From positions 1-51,650 of the forward strand of contig NZ_BLJI01000031.1 in assembly GCF_017312365.1 (NCBI RefSeq): 51,650 nucleotides of DNA. Reading direction: 5' to 3'. Both the position numbers and the translations under genes were made by a program. Every line of letters starts with the position of its first letter. Positions within the stretch are counted from its first letter, which is position 1. The notes under the pieces were generated by a model that had not been told where the DNA came from, made no database searches, and saw nothing but the letters and a program-made list of their open reading frames with translations. Below are positions 1 to 8,398 of this stretch, in pieces. This DNA comes from Chroococcus sp. FPU101. Its GTDB lineage: Bacteria; Cyanobacteriota; Cyanobacteriia; Cyanobacteriales; Microcystaceae.

Positions 1-18
1 ACTTTTGCAAGAAGTCTA
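1..18 (-). mobile_element. Putative insertion-element end (left edge)
   Basis: Read on the minus strand, this is TAGACTTCTTGCAAAAGT running off the window. It matches 51632-51649 on the plus strand at 17 of 18 positions, so the two edges are an inverted pair reading outward. It also interrupts a dehydrogenase reading frame just after codon 15. Inference: it is the terminal inverted repeat of an insertion sequence or MITE whose body lies outside the window. The element family cannot be named from the end alone. Confidence 0.5.
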
Positions 19-64
19 TTGGCTTTCCCATTAAACCTGAACCTAAAAATCCCACTTTAGTCAT
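1..64 (-). pseudogene. Start of a 6-phosphogluconate-dehydrogenase-like NAD(P)-dependent oxidoreductase, interrupted
   Basis: From ATG at 64 the minus strand encodes MTKVGFLGSGLMGKP. This is the Rossmann beta-alpha start with the GxGxMG dinucleotide-binding motif seen in 3-hydroxyisobutyrate dehydrogenase-type NAD(P)-dependent oxidoreductases. The start lies 12 nt after the stop codon of the upstream methyltransferase gene, so the two were probably one operon. After codon 15 the frame runs into the edge repeat (IDFLQK), which does not look like the family, where Met-Ala or similar is expected. Either an element inserted here and broke the gene, or the contig was mis-joined at a repeat. Only about 20 codons are visible, so the exact substrate class cannot be told. 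Confidence 0.55.
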
Positions 65-76
65 TGTCAAAAAATC

Positions 77-745
77 TTAATAATTTATTTGTTGATACAC
101 TCTTTCGGCTGTCCAGTGTCGTTCCGATGATTGATAAAGTTTAACCCCTTTTATGCCTGCTGCTTGAAGTAATTCTTTGACTTCTTCAAGTGTAAAAGCA
201 GCAAAAAGTGAATCTCTAAAAAGTTGTTTTTGGTGCAAAGAATAATCCTCGCCGATTTCTTCTATTATATGATTAATAATTTCTGCTGATGCAGGTCTGA
301 GTAAATCTCGTAGTAACATTCCTCCATTGGGTTTCAAGACTCGGTTAAGTTCTCTTAAAAAAGGTAGAGGGTTTGGGAGATGATGAAGCAAACTATTAGA
401 TAACACTAGATCAAATTGAGCATCAGTGTAAGGCATCTGTTTAGCATCAACGACTTCTAGATCAATTTGTTGCTCTAAATTCGCTTCTTTGATGTTTTTT
501 TTCCCGATGTCCAACATTGATCGTGCTAAATCAATTCCAGTGATCTGCCACTTTTGACGCTGTTGAGCGATTAGAATGGGTATTCTTGCTGTTCCAGTAC
601 CAACATCTAAAACTTGAGCGACTTCAGGCGCAAGTGAGGTCGCCCTTTGAGCAAAATTAGTGTTAACTTCTGTAAAGTTCATGGCATCATACTCGATAGC
701 TTCTTCGAGACTATCCATAACTTCAGGTTCTAAGATACGCTGCAT
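77..745 (-). CDS. Class I SAM-dependent methyltransferase
   Basis: A 222-residue cytosolic enzyme with the Rossmann-fold methyltransferase core. Motif I is VLDVGTGTARIPIL near residues 46-59, the acidic loop of motif II is in TGIDLARSML, and SNSLLHHLPNP near residue 110 is the post-motif region typical of the Methyltransf_11/25 families. It transfers a methyl group from S-adenosylmethionine, but the acceptor is not evident. The start ATG at 745 is the first in frame. It is followed 12 nt downstream by a dehydrogenase start, implying co-transcription. It faces away from the RNase H-like gene, with about 57 nt between the two starts for divergent promoters. The fold is certain; the substrate is unknown. 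Confidence 0.8.
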   Translation of the reverse strand: MQRILEPEVMDSLEEAIEYDAMNFTEVNTNFAQRATSLAPEVAQVLDVGTGTARIPILIAQQRQKWQITGIDLARSMLDIGKKNIKEANLEQQIDLEVVDAKQMPYTDAQFDLVLSNSLLHHLPNPLPFLRELNRVLKPNGGMLLRDLLRPASAEIINHIIEEIGEDYSLHQKQLFRDSLFAAFTLEEVKELLQAAGIKGVKLYQSSERHWTAERVYQQINY

Positions 746-802
746 TGATTATCCACTGATTAATCGCGTGCTTTAACTCAAATCTAAATTTTAACTTTGA
801 TT

Positions 803-1906
803 ATGTCTACTGCCATGAATTTATCTAATTCAGAAAATAATAACCCGATCATGTTCTTTGATGGAAAATCAGTCAGCAATCCTGGTGTAGCGGCGGCGGC
901 AGCGGTATTATTAATGAATAATGGCAGGCGATATACGGTTAGTCAATTTTTGTCTAATGCAACGGTTCTAGAAGCAGAATACACGGGTTTAATTATTGGA
1001 CTCCAAAAAGCCAAACAACTTGGTTTAAAAACATTAGATGTTAAAGGCGATAGTGAATTAATTTTTCATCAGATTAAACAACAAAAACTAATCACAGAAG
1101 ATAGGCTGTTATCTTTGCATCAACAAGTCCATAAACTCCTCAGAAACTTTACGAATACCAGTTTAGAATGTATTTCAGAAGAAGGAAATCGCCCTGCTAT
1201 TAATGCTGTTAATCGTTGTATCAGTGAAGCATTAGGCCGCAAATCACAAACGTCATTACCTCCAGTTAATCCCAAAGTTACTCAGTTTCTTCAGTTAGCC
1301 GAAACAGCAACCCCTCAAGATTATCAAAAACTGGTGTTAACCAATGATGATTTTGCCTTGATGTCTCTCACGGATCTAAGATTGTTAGTCCCTGAAGCGA
1401 TTCGAGATAGCATTGCTCTTCAGTGGGATGGCAATAATCAAACTCTAGCAGATATTTATCGATGGTATTTACGAGGATTACCCCCAATGATGGCTTTACA
1501 AAAAGCGCAACTTGATAACCCCTTTCTTGATTTATTAGATGAAAAATTACCTTGGGAAGATGAATTAATAACCCCATCGGGTTTTATGGTTCAAGTAGAG
1601 ACATCCGACGCTTTTGTAGATCTTTTTTTATCTGATGAACCCACAATTATAACCACTTCACCGCTTACAGATCAAGAGACTTTACTAGAAATTCCTCACG
1701 ATGGACAATCATTTTTAAAATCAACGTATGATCCAGATAAAGATACTCTGGCTTCTCAGGAGAAAATTTCAATCGTTTTAGAACTGATGAACGCTTTGTC
1801 TAGTGATGAGAGAATGGATTTAGCTAAACAGTTAATTCAATTACCTGAATGGATTAATTTGTTTTTTAGTGCGATCGCAATTCAGTTAGCCAATGCCAAA
1901 GATTAG
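803..1906 (+). CDS. RNase H-like protein with a C-terminal helical extension
   Basis: A 367-residue protein when started at ATG 803; a TTG six bases upstream is also possible, and neither has a clear ribosome-binding site. Residues 16-150 form a type 1 RNase H / reverse-transcriptase-like fold. Three of the carboxylates that bind catalytic metals are visible: D20 in FFDGKS, E59 in LEAEYTG and D83 in KGDSEL. The fourth position, normally Asp in NxxAD, reads NRPAIN, so the last acid is replaced. Residues 150-367 are a helical, acidic region I do not recognise. If active it would cut RNA in RNA-DNA hybrids. Loss of the fourth acid may mean weakened or altered activity. Cyanobacteria commonly carry such non-canonical RNase H genes. 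Confidence 0.7.
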   Translation: MSTAMNLSNSENNNPIMFFDGKSVSNPGVAAAAAVLLMNNGRRYTVSQFLSNATVLEAEYTGLIIGLQKAKQLGLKTLDVKGDSELIFHQIKQQKLITEDRLLSLHQQVHKLLRNFTNTSLECISEEGNRPAINAVNRCISEALGRKSQTSLPPVNPKVTQFLQLAETATPQDYQKLVLTNDDFALMSLTDLRLLVPEAIRDSIALQWDGNNQTLADIYRWYLRGLPPMMALQKAQLDNPFLDLLDEKLPWEDELITPSGFMVQVETSDAFVDLFLSDEPTIITTSPLTDQETLLEIPHDGQSFLKSTYDPDKDTLASQEKISIVLELMNALSSDERMDLAKQLIQLPEWINLFFSAIAIQLANAKD

Positions 1907-1972
1907 CCGTTTTCCCAAAAACTTCGCATAATAGAATTATTGTTATTCTGTAAGCCTAGTTTTTAAGTTACT

Positions 1973-2470
1973 ATGTCGGATGTTCAATTTACCCCCCGTC
2001 AGCTATATAGCTCAGAAGAAGTTCAACAAATTCTTCAAAGAGCGATCACGCGTCAAGTGACACAGGGAGAAATTACTAGAGAGCAACTTTTAGAAATTGC
2101 TGCTGAGATGGACATTCAGACATCAGATCTAGAAATTGCCGAGCAAGAATGGTACCAACAGCATTTAATCGATCAAAAACGACAAAAATTTAATTTATAT
2201 CAACAAGCAAAGTTTAAGAATAAAGCGGCTAGATATTTAATTATTAATGGCTTTTTGGTGACTTTTAATTTAATCACTGCGGGAACTTTGTCTTGGGCAA
2301 TGTATCCCTTATTTTTCATGGGTTTACCGCTTTCGTTGTCTGCCTGGAAAACCTTTCAAGTCCAAGGAGAAGCTTATGATCAAGCCTTTCAACGTTGGCA
2401 GTTACAAGATGATCTTAAACAATCTTTCTTTTATATTTGGTCTAGAATTAAACGCGCTTGGTTAACTTAA
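1973..2470 (+). CDS. 2TM domain-containing membrane protein
   Basis: A 165-residue protein. Residues 1-60 are soluble and helical (YSSEEVQQILQRAITRQ, then an EITREQLLEIAAEM segment), a layout seen in cyanobacterial proteins that carry a short regulatory-looking helical domain before a 2TM unit. Two hydrophobic helices at about residues 87-107 and 109-125 are joined by a very short turn and flanked by basic and aromatic residues, matching the 2TM domain family. The C-terminal tail is amphipathic. It lies alone between the RNase H-like gene (66 nt upstream) and the intron-containing tRNA gene (54 nt downstream). No enzymatic motif is present, and the function is unknown. Confidence 0.6.
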   Translation: MSDVQFTPRQLYSSEEVQQILQRAITRQVTQGEITREQLLEIAAEMDIQTSDLEIAEQEWYQQHLIDQKRQKFNLYQQAKFKNKAARYLIINGFLVTFNLITAGTLSWAMYPLFFMGLPLSLSAWKTFQVQGEAYDQAFQRWQLQDDLKQSFFYIWSRIKRAWLT

Positions 2471-2524
2471 GTTGCGTTTCTGATAAGTTCGGTTAGGTTT
2501 CAAGGTATATTAGATCTAAAAATT

Positions 2525-2841
2525 GGGGTTGTAGCTCAGTTGGATAGAGCGAGCGCCTCCTGAACAATCGGGCATCATGGGGGAAACTTCATGAATGAAT
2601 GTGGTCAAATTCAAGGAAACCTAAGTCTAATTAAATGATAAGGTAATCTTGAGCCAAGCTCTATCGCTCCGTTAGAGAAGGTGCAGAGACTGGTTGTAGA
2701 GAAAAGGAGCTTAAAAAAACTACAACATTACGGCCACCACCTACGGGTCACGCTACCTATGGTGAAGGAATAGTCCAGAGAGTGGGGAAACTCACACTAA
2801 TCTGAAGCGCTAGGTCGCCAGTTCGATTCTGGCCAGTCCCG
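2525..2841 (+). tRNA. trnR-CCU: tRNA-Arg(CCU), interrupted by a group I intron
   Basis: Joining exon 2525-2561 to exon 2805-2841 gives a complete 74-nt cloverleaf. The acceptor is GGGGTTG with CAGTCCC, the D stem GCTC/GAGC, the anticodon stem AGCGC/GCGCT, and the T arm GCCAG-TTCGATT-CTGGC, with discriminator G. The spliced anticodon loop is C-U-C-C-U-A-A, so the anticodon is CCU, which reads the Arg codon AGG. The intron sits immediately 3' of the anticodon, between positions 36 and 37. The 3' CCA is not encoded. A possible -10 (TATATT, 2506-2511) lies upstream without a convincing -35. A tRNA scanner not set for introns would miss this gene. Confidence 0.92.
2562..2804 (+). ncRNA. Group I intron (IC3-like) in tRNA-Arg(CCU)
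   Basis: This 243-nt insert follows group I rules: the 5' exon ends in U (2561) and the intron ends in G (2804). GGGGG in ATGGGGGAAAC can pair with the exon end CUCCU through a terminal U-G wobble, as a P1 guide. Core elements resemble tRNA-intron ribozymes: GGTAATCTTGAGCCAAGC near 2642-2659 (P/Q region), GTGCAGAGACTGG at 2681-2693 (R, 5' strand of P7) and GGAATAGTCC at 2767-2776 (S, 3' strand of P7). A 7-bp stem GTTGTAG (2693-2699)/CTACAAC (2720-2726) fits P8. GTGGG-GAAA-CTCAC at 2782-2795 fits P9 with a GNRA tetraloop. There is no open reading frame, hence no homing endonuclease. Known relatives sit in cyanobacterial tRNA-Leu(UAA) and in alpha-proteobacterial tRNA-Arg(CCU). Self-splicing is inferred. 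Confidence 0.88.
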
Positions 2842-2863
2842 TTAATTAATTTCAAATAAGACA

Positions 2864-3187
2864 ATGATCGAATTAACCCCAGCCGCCGCACAAGAAATTA
2901 AACGTTTACAAAAAAGCCGTCAACAGTTAGAAACTTATTTTCGTCTTAGCATTAAAACGGGTGGCTGTTCGGGACTCTACTACGATTTAGAATTGTCTCA
3001 AGAACCGAAAAATAATGATCATTCCTACTCAAGTCAAGGCATCAATATATTAGTTGACGAAATGAGTCGCTATTATTTACAAAACTTAATAATAGATTAT
3101 GCCGAAGATCTAATGGGTGGCGGATTTCGCTTTCATAATGATAAAGCGTTGTCTTCTTGTGGCTGTGGCTTATCATTTGAAACTTAA
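2864..3187 (+). CDS. HesB/IscA/SufA-type iron-sulfur cluster assembly protein
   Basis: A 107-residue A-type Fe-S carrier, the normal length for the family. The three conserved cysteines are present: C35 in KTGGCSGLYY, and C99 and C101 in the C-terminal SSCGCGLSF motif. Together they bind iron or a nascent [2Fe-2S]/[4Fe-4S] cluster for delivery to apo-proteins in the cytosol. ATG 2864 follows the tRNA gene by 22 nt with no obvious ribosome-binding site, so it may be read from the tRNA promoter. It lies directly upstream of the str operon but has its own stop before that operon's promoter. Cyanobacteria usually hold several paralogues (iscA, sufA), and I cannot say which this is. Confidence 0.88.
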   Translation: MIELTPAAAQEIKRLQKSRQQLETYFRLSIKTGGCSGLYYDLELSQEPKNNDHSYSSQGINILVDEMSRYYLQNLIIDYAEDLMGGGFRFHNDKALSSCGCGLSFET

Positions 3188-3191
3188 TTTC

Positions 3192-3221
3192 TTGACAGAG
3201 TGTCACGAAAATTGCTAAAAT
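3192..3221 (+). promoter_or_regulatory. Sigma-70-type promoter of the str operon
   Basis: A consensus -35 box TTGACA (3192-3197) and a -10 box TAAAAT (3216-3221) are separated by 18 bp, just after the IscA-like stop codon and about 63 nt upstream of rpsL. The predicted start near 3228 leaves a leader of roughly 57 nt that contains AAGGAAG. This is the best promoter match seen in the window and fits strong expression of translation genes. Confidence 0.7.
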
Positions 3222-3284
3222 ACCCTTTTGTCAACGATTCTAGAGCGACTTAACAAGGAAGTTACATCGACCTTAAAATAACTC

Positions 3285-3668
3285 ATGCCAACCATTCAAC
3301 AACTGATTCGCACCGAGCGATCCAAAATACAGAGAAAAACGAAATCACCTGCGCTGAAACAGTGTCCTCAGCGTAGAGGTGTTTGTACAAGAGTTTACAC
3401 CACAACTCCGAAAAAACCCAACTCAGCCCTACGCAAAGTGGCTAGGGTTCGTTTAACATCAGGATTTGAAGTAACTGCTTACATTCCAGGAATTGGTCAT
3501 AACTTACAAGAACACTCTGTCGTATTAATTCGGGGTGGACGGGTCAAAGATTTACCCGGTGTGAGATATCACATTGTACGTGGAACCTTAGACGCACAAG
3601 GCGTGAAAAACCGTCAGCAAGGTCGTTCAAAATACGGTGCAAAACGGCCGAAACCTGCTGCAAAATAA
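3285..3668 (+). CDS. rpsL: 30S ribosomal protein S12
   Basis: A 127-residue protein of the small-subunit decoding centre. It controls tRNA selection accuracy. The highly conserved core is present: [14 protein letters not shown], then [17 protein letters not shown], then the loop [13 protein letters not shown]. The lysines in PKKPNSA and RVKDLP, which streptomycin-resistance changes usually alter, are both wild type. It is the first gene of the str operon, starting at ATG 3285, with rpsG 57 nt downstream. Transcription is probably from the promoter at 3192-3221. Confidence 0.98.
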   Translation: MPTIQQLIRTERSKIQRKTKSPALKQCPQRRGVCTRVYTTTPKKPNSALRKVARVRLTSGFEVTAYIPGIGHNLQEHSVVLIRGGRVKDLPGVRYHIVRGTLDAQGVKNRQQGRSKYGAKRPKPAAK

Positions 3669-3725
3669 AGCATAATTTTAGAGAAACCTTAACTTATCGG
3701 GTGACCGGGAGAAAAAAACAAAACC

Positions 3726-4196
3726 ATGTCTCGTCGTAAAAATATTAAAAGACGTGCTGTTCCGCCTGACGCTATGTATAATAGTGTGCTAATTAACATG
3801 ACCATTCGTCGGGTGATGAGTAGCGGTAAAAAATCAGTAGCATCGAATATTGTATATGATGCCCTCAAAACCGTTGGAGAGCGCACAGGTGCTGATCCAT
3901 TAGAAGTTTTTGAAAAAGCGATTAAAAACGTAACACCGTTAGTAGAAGTTAAAGCACGTCGGGTGGGTGGTGCAACCTATCAAGTTCCGATGGAAGTTCG
4001 TTCATCTCGGGGAGTTGCCCTAGCGTTACGCTGGTTAATTCACTACGCAAGAGCTAGAGGCGGTAAAACTATGGCTGGTAAACTAGCTAATGAGATTTTA
4101 GATGCAGCCAATGAGACGGGAGCTACCATCAAAAAACGCGAAGAAACACATCGGATGGCGGAAGCAAACAAAGCGTTTGCCCACTATCGGTACTAA
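3726..4196 (+). CDS. rpsG: 30S ribosomal protein S7
   Basis: A 156-residue primary 16S rRNA-binding protein that nucleates assembly of the 30S head and lines the exit-site cleft. The signature [15 protein letters not shown] start and the conserved [18 protein letters not shown] and [14 protein letters not shown] segments are present, and length matches the bacterial family. A GGGAGAAAAAAAC segment precedes ATG 3726. In other bacteria S7 is the translational autoregulator of the str operon. Whether the short rpsL-rpsG spacer here has the S7-binding structure cannot be judged by eye. fusA follows after 167 nt that contain a small hairpin. Confidence 0.97.
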   Translation: MSRRKNIKRRAVPPDAMYNSVLINMTIRRVMSSGKKSVASNIVYDALKTVGERTGADPLEVFEKAIKNVTPLVEVKARRVGGATYQVPMEVRSSRGVALALRWLIHYARARGGKTMAGKLANEILDAANETGATIKKREETHRMAEANKAFAHYRY

Positions 4197-4238
4197 AGAA
4201 CAGTAAGATGTGGAAATCCGTACCGAAAAAGAAGTCTG

Positions 4239-4267
4239 GCGGTAGAATTACCTCCACTGCCGCTTTT
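4239..4267 (+). terminator. Weak hairpin plus T-run in the rpsG-fusA spacer
   Basis: GCGGTAG (4239-4245) can pair with CTGCCGC (4257-4263) through a 7-bp stem with one G-T pair, followed directly by TTTT (4264-4267). It lies mid-way in the 167-nt rpsG-fusA gap and could act as a partial terminator or attenuator separating ribosomal protein from elongation factor output. The stem is short, so confidence is low. Confidence 0.35.
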
Positions 4268-4363
4268 AAATTTTCGCAAAGAAAAGTATAGAATTGTAAA
4301 TAGTGTAAATAAATCTCTAGACATAAAATTCACGCTTAGCAAAACTAAACAAAGGAGGTTGCT

Positions 4364-6442
4364 GTGGCTCGTACCATCCCACTGGAAAGAGTACGGAATA
4401 TCGGTATCGCAGCGCATATAGATGCGGGCAAAACAACAACGACTGAACGAATCCTATTCTATACAGGTGTTGCTCATAAAATCGGTGAAGTCCATGACGG
4501 GACAGCAGTAACCGACTGGATGGAGCAAGAGAGGGAAAGAGGGATTACGATCACGGCGGCTGCGATTAGTACAAGTTGGCGAGATCATCGGATTAATATT
4601 ATTGATACTCCAGGTCACGTAGACTTTACCATCGAAGTAGAACGCTCAATGCGGGTTCTAGATGGTGTAGTGGCTGTATTTTGTTCAGTCGGCGGTGTTC
4701 AACCCCAGTCAGAAACGGTATGGAGACAGGCTGATCGCTACAAAGTTCCTCGGATCGCATTTGTAAACAAAATGGATCGTACTGGAGCGAACTTTTACAA
4801 AGTCTTTGCACAAGTTAAAGATCGTCTAAGAGCGAATGCAGTTCCGATTCAAATTCCGATTGGCAGTGAAACAGAATTTTCTGGCTTAGTAGACTTAGTA
4901 ACCATGAAAGCGAAAGTCTACAAAGATGATCTCGGTAAAGAAGTTATAGATACCGAAATTCCAGAAGAATTACAAGAACTAGCGCAAGAATATCGCACCC
5001 TTTTAGTCGAAGCCGTTGCGGAAACTTCTGAAGAACTTCTTGAAAAATATTTAGAAGGCGAAGAACTCACCGAAGCAGAAATCAGACAGGGTTTGAGAAA
5101 AGGAACCATCGACGGCTCAATTATGCCGATGCTTTGTGGTTCTGCTTTCAAAAACAAAGGGGTACAACCGCTACTCGATGCAGTCGTTGATTACTTACCC
5201 TCACCTACTGAAGTTGTTGCAATTAAGGGAGTCCTTCCCGATGGAACCGAAGCAGTTAGAAAAGCTGATGATAACGAGCCTTTCTCGGCGTTAGCCTTCA
5301 AAATCATGGCTGATCCATTTGGCCGTTTAACCTTCTTACGCGTTTATTCTGGTGTCCTCCAAAAAGGTAGCTATGCCTACAACTCAACCAAAAACACCAA
5401 AGAACGGATCTCACGTTTAATCATTCTGAAATCCAACGAACGGATTGAAGTTGATGAACTTAGAGCAGGTGACTTAGGTGCAGCGATTGGCTTAAAAAAC
5501 ACCATCACTGGAGATACTCTATGTGATGAAAATCAGTCGATCATTCTAGAGTCTCTGTTTATTCCAGAGCCTGTGATTTCAGTTGCAGTTGAACCTAAAA
5601 CCAAACAGGACATGGAAAAATTGAGCAAAGCCTTACAAGCTTTGTCCGATGAAGACCCAACATTCCGCGTTAACACCGATCCAGAAACCAATCAAACGAT
5701 TATTGCGGGTATGGGTGAATTACACCTAGAAATTCTCGTAGATCGGATGTTACGGGAATACAAAGTCGAAGCGAATGTCGGTAAACCTCAAGTTGCTTAT
5801 CGTGAAACCGTTCGTAAACCAGTTCAAAAGGTTGAGGGAAAATACATCCGTCAAAGTGGTGGTAAAGGTCAATACGGTCACGTCGTTGTTGATCTAGAAC
5901 CAGGAGAGCCTGGCACAGGTTTCCAATTTGTTTCTAAAATTGTTGGTGGTTCTGTTCCTAAAGAATATATTCCAGCCATCGAACAAGGAATCAAAGAGAC
6001 TTGCGAAACAGGAATCGTTGCAGGATATCCTGTAATTGACCTAAAAGTGACTTTGACAGACGGGTCTTATCATGAGGTAGACTCTAACGAAATGGCATTT
6101 AAGATCGCAGGATCAATGGCTGTGAAAAGTGCTGTAAGCAAAGCATCACCCGTGATCTTAGAACCGACGATGAAAGTAGAAGTAGAAGTACCTGAAGACT
6201 TCCTTGGGGATGTCATGGGTGACCTCAACTCGCGTCGCGGTGCGATTGAAGGTATGAACTCCGAAGCTGGCCTCGCTAAAGTATCTTCTAAGGTACCTTT
6301 AGCCGAGATGTTTGGCTACGCGACCGATATTCGGTCAAAAACGCAAGGACGAGGGATCTTTACGATGGAGTTCAGTAACTACGACGAAGTCCCTCGTAAC
6401 GTCGCTGAAGCGATTATCGCTAAAAGCAAAGGGAACGCATAA
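4364..6442 (+). CDS. fusA: Translation elongation factor G
   Basis: A 692-residue GTPase that drives translocation of tRNA and mRNA through the ribosome and helps recycle it. The G domain shows [15 protein letters not shown] (P-loop, G1), ERGITI (G2), DTPGHVD (G3) and NKMDRTG (G4). Domains II-V follow at normal lengths, with the domain IV segment GGKGQYGHV conserved. The start is GTG at 4364, supported by an ideal AGGAGG (4353-4358) five bases upstream. It lies between rpsG and tuf in the standard str order. Nothing in the sequence suggests a divergent paralogue. Confidence 0.98.
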   Translation: MARTIPLERVRNIGIAAHIDAGKTTTTERILFYTGVAHKIGEVHDGTAVTDWMEQERERGITITAAAISTSWRDHRINIIDTPGHVDFTIEVERSMRVLDGVVAVFCSVGGVQPQSETVWRQADRYKVPRIAFVNKMDRTGANFYKVFAQVKDRLRANAVPIQIPIGSETEFSGLVDLVTMKAKVYKDDLGKEVIDTEIPEELQELAQEYRTLLVEAVAETSEELLEKYLEGEELTEAEIRQGLRKGTIDGSIMPMLCGSAFKNKGVQPLLDAVVDYLPSPTEVVAIKGVLPDGTEAVRKADDNEPFSALAFKIMADPFGRLTFLRVYSGVLQKGSYAYNSTKNTKERISRLIILKSNERIEVDELRAGDLGAAIGLKNTITGDTLCDENQSIILESLFIPEPVISVAVEPKTKQDMEKLSKALQALSDEDPTFRVNTDPETNQTIIAGMGELHLEILVDRMLREYKVEANVGKPQVAYRETVRKPVQKVEGKYIRQSGGKGQYGHVVVDLEPGEPGTGFQFVSKIVGGSVPKEYIPAIEQGIKETCETGIVAGYPVIDLKVTLTDGSYHEVDSNEMAFKIAGSMAVKSAVSKASPVILEPTMKVEVEVPEDFLGDVMGDLNSRRGAIEGMNSEAGLAKVSSKVPLAEMFGYATDIRSKTQGRGIFTMEFSNYDEVPRNVAEAIIAKSKGNA

Positions 6443-6460
6443 ACCTCAGTAAATCGTTAC

Positions 6461-6496
6461 CAGTTAACAGTTAGCCTAATTTCTGGCTGTTAACTG
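6461..6496 (+). repeat. Inverted repeat between fusA and tuf
   Basis: CAGTTAACAG (6461-6470) is the exact reverse complement of CTGTTAACTG (6487-6496), giving a 10-bp stem with a 16-nt loop. The same CAGTTAACAG/CAGTTATCAG vocabulary recurs near 42587-42660 and 47310-47335, so this may be a dispersed intergenic palindrome. There is no T-run, so it is not a classical terminator, but it could tune fusA-to-tuf read-through. Confidence 0.5.
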
Positions 6497-6546
6497 AATA
6501 ACGAATCTGACAAATCTTAGTGAGATAAAAAGGAAATAAACATACA

Positions 6547-7776
6547 ATGGCACGCGCAAAATTTGAACGGAACAAACCCCACGTTAACATCGGTACCATC
6601 GGTCACGTCGATCACGGTAAAACAACCCTAACGGCTGCGATCACCATGACATTAGCAGCTTTAGGTCAAGCAAAGGCTAGAAAATACGATGACATTGATG
6701 CGGCTCCAGAAGAAAAAGCACGGGGTATCACCATCAATACCGCACACGTAGAATACGAAACCGAAGATCGTCACTACGCTCACGTTGACTGTCCTGGACA
6801 CGCTGACTATGTGAAAAACATGATCACGGGTGCTGCACAGATGGACGGCGGTATTTTGGTTGTCTCCGCAGCAGATGGCCCGATGCCTCAAACTCGTGAA
6901 CATATTCTCTTAGCGAAACAGGTAGGGGTACCTCGTCTTGTCATTTTCTTAAACAAAAAAGATTTGGTAGACGATGAGGAATTAATTGAGTTAGTCGAAC
7001 TAGAAGTCCGTGAACTCTTGAGCGACTATGGTTTTCCTGGAGATGACACCCCAATCGTTGCGGGATCTGCTGTCAAAGCTTTAGAAGCAATGGTAGCTAA
7101 CCCCAAAACTAAAAAAGGTGAAAATGAATGGGTTGATAAAATCTATGACCTGATGGCCGCAGTAGATGACTACATTCCTACCCCCGAACGTGAAATTGAT
7201 AAACCCTTCTTGATGGCAGTAGAAGACGTATTCTCCATCACTGGACGGGGTACAGTAGCAACTGGACGGATCGAACGTGGTAAAGTCAAAGTCGGCGAAA
7301 ACGTCGAACTCGTCGGCATTAAGGCCACCCGCAGTACCACCGTTACAGGTGTAGAAATGTTCCAGAAATCTCTAGAAGAAGGGTTAGCTGGGGACAACGT
7401 GGGTTTACTACTACGGGGTGTACAAAAAGAAGATATCGAACGCGGTATGGTAATCGCTAAACCTGGTTCGATCACTCCTCACACTCAGTTTGAAGGTGAA
7501 GTCTATGTATTAACCAAAGAAGAAGGTGGTCGTCATACCCCATTCTTCAAAAACTATCGCCCTCAATTCTATGTACGGACAACCGACGTAACAGGAACCA
7601 TCAAAGACTATACCTCCGACGATGGAGATGCAGTAGAAATGGTTATGCCAGGCGATCGCATTAAAATGACCGTAGAATTGATCAACCCGATCGCTATTGA
7701 AGAACAAATGCGTTTTGCGATTCGTGAAGGCGGTCGTACCATTGGTTCAGGGGTTGTTACTAAAATTATCAAGTAG
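6547..7776 (+). CDS. tuf: Translation elongation factor Tu
   Basis: A 409-residue GTPase that brings aminoacyl-tRNA to the ribosomal A site. [10 protein letters not shown] (G1), [12 protein letters not shown] (G2), [12 protein letters not shown] (G3) and NKKD (G4) are all intact, and domains 2 and 3 end in the expected [16 protein letters not shown] segment. The length of 409 is that of cyanobacterial and plastid EF-Tu, which carry a short insertion relative to the E. coli protein. AAGGAA lies upstream of ATG 6547. A strong hairpin follows before rpsJ, so tuf may have its own transcript end as well as co-transcription with fusA. Confidence 0.98.
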   Translation: MARAKFERNKPHVNIGTIGHVDHGKTTLTAAITMTLAALGQAKARKYDDIDAAPEEKARGITINTAHVEYETEDRHYAHVDCPGHADYVKNMITGAAQMDGGILVVSAADGPMPQTREHILLAKQVGVPRLVIFLNKKDLVDDEELIELVELEVRELLSDYGFPGDDTPIVAGSAVKALEAMVANPKTKKGENEWVDKIYDLMAAVDDYIPTPEREIDKPFLMAVEDVFSITGRGTVATGRIERGKVKVGENVELVGIKATRSTTVTGVEMFQKSLEEGLAGDNVGLLLRGVQKEDIERGMVIAKPGSITPHTQFEGEVYVLTKEEGGRHTPFFKNYRPQFYVRTTDVTGTIKDYTSDDGDAVEMVMPGDRIKMTVELINPIAIEEQMRFAIREGGRTIGSGVVTKIIK

Positions 7777-7791
7777 GATGACCTAAAAAAT

Positions 7792-7837
7792 AATGGAGCA
7801 GATCATTGGCATTTTGTCAAGCTAAATCTGCTCCATT
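7792..7837 (+). terminator. Perfect 12-bp hairpin between tuf and rpsJ
   Basis: AATGGAGCAGAT (7792-7803) pairs perfectly with ATCTGCTCCATT (7826-7837) around a 22-nt loop, and the loop can form a second small stem TTGGC/GTCAA. Only a weak T-rich stretch follows. It probably lowers read-through from the very highly expressed tuf into rpsJ, or protects the tuf 3' end. Confidence 0.55.
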
Positions 7838-7885
7838 CTTATCGTTAATTAATCATTAGTACCTTGAAAACTAAAGACTAAAACT

Positions 7886-8203
7886 ATGGCTACACTTCAA
7901 CAACAAAAAATCCGAATTCGCTTAAAAGCATTTGACCGCCGTTTACTCGACACCTCTTGTGAGAAAATTGTCGATACCGCTAATCGGACTAATGCCACTG
8001 CAATTGGCCCCATTCCTTTACCCACTAAGCGTAAGATTTATTGTGTATTGCGATCGCCACACGTTGATAAAGACTCTCGTGAACACTTTGAAACCCGTAC
8101 CCATCGACGCATTATCGATATCTATCAACCATCCTCTAAAACAATTGATGCTTTGATGAAATTGGATTTACCTGCTGGGGTAGACATTGAAGTGAAGTTG
8201 TAA
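7886..8203 (+). CDS. rpsJ: 30S ribosomal protein S10
   Basis: A 105-residue protein of the 30S head that in other bacteria also acts as NusE in transcription antitermination. The family core is clear: [25 protein letters not shown], and [35 protein letters not shown]. In cyanobacteria and plastids rpsJ commonly lies at the end of the str operon after tuf, rather than starting the S10 operon, as seen here. The start is ATG 7886. Transcription ends at the strong hairpin just downstream. Confidence 0.98.
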   Translation: MATLQQQKIRIRLKAFDRRLLDTSCEKIVDTANRTNATAIGPIPLPTKRKIYCVLRSPHVDKDSREHFETRTHRRIIDIYQPSSKTIDALMKLDLPAGVDIEVKL

Positions 8204-8222
8204 ATTTCTAGTCCCAGAAACC

Positions 8223-8265
8223 AAGAAAAACCCCTTCTATTAGATATTAGGTAGGGGTTTTTCTT
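8223..8265. terminator. Strong terminator after rpsJ
   Basis: AAGAAAAACCCC (8223-8234) and GGGGTTTTTCTT (8254-8265) form a perfect 12-bp stem, 13 bp if the next T-A pair is counted, with a 17-nt loop. The GC block followed by a T-run, mirrored on the other strand, makes it a bidirectional intrinsic terminator. It serves the str operon and, on the minus strand, blocks transcripts arriving from the 8399-8701 gene. Confidence 0.85.
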
Positions 8266-8398
8266 GCGGAGTCGGTTTAATAAAAAAAGAATTTGTACCA
8301 TCTATCTATTCATGATGTTCTTGATTGAGATCTAAAGAGGCCATTAACCTATATTGAAATCTTTCAAAAGCAAATTGCACTCAATCTACTACATTATT

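Noticed and set aside
797-802. TTG start two codons upstream of the RNase H-like ATG
   Set aside because: No ribosome-binding site supports it, and ATG 803 gives essentially the same protein; kept as a note only.
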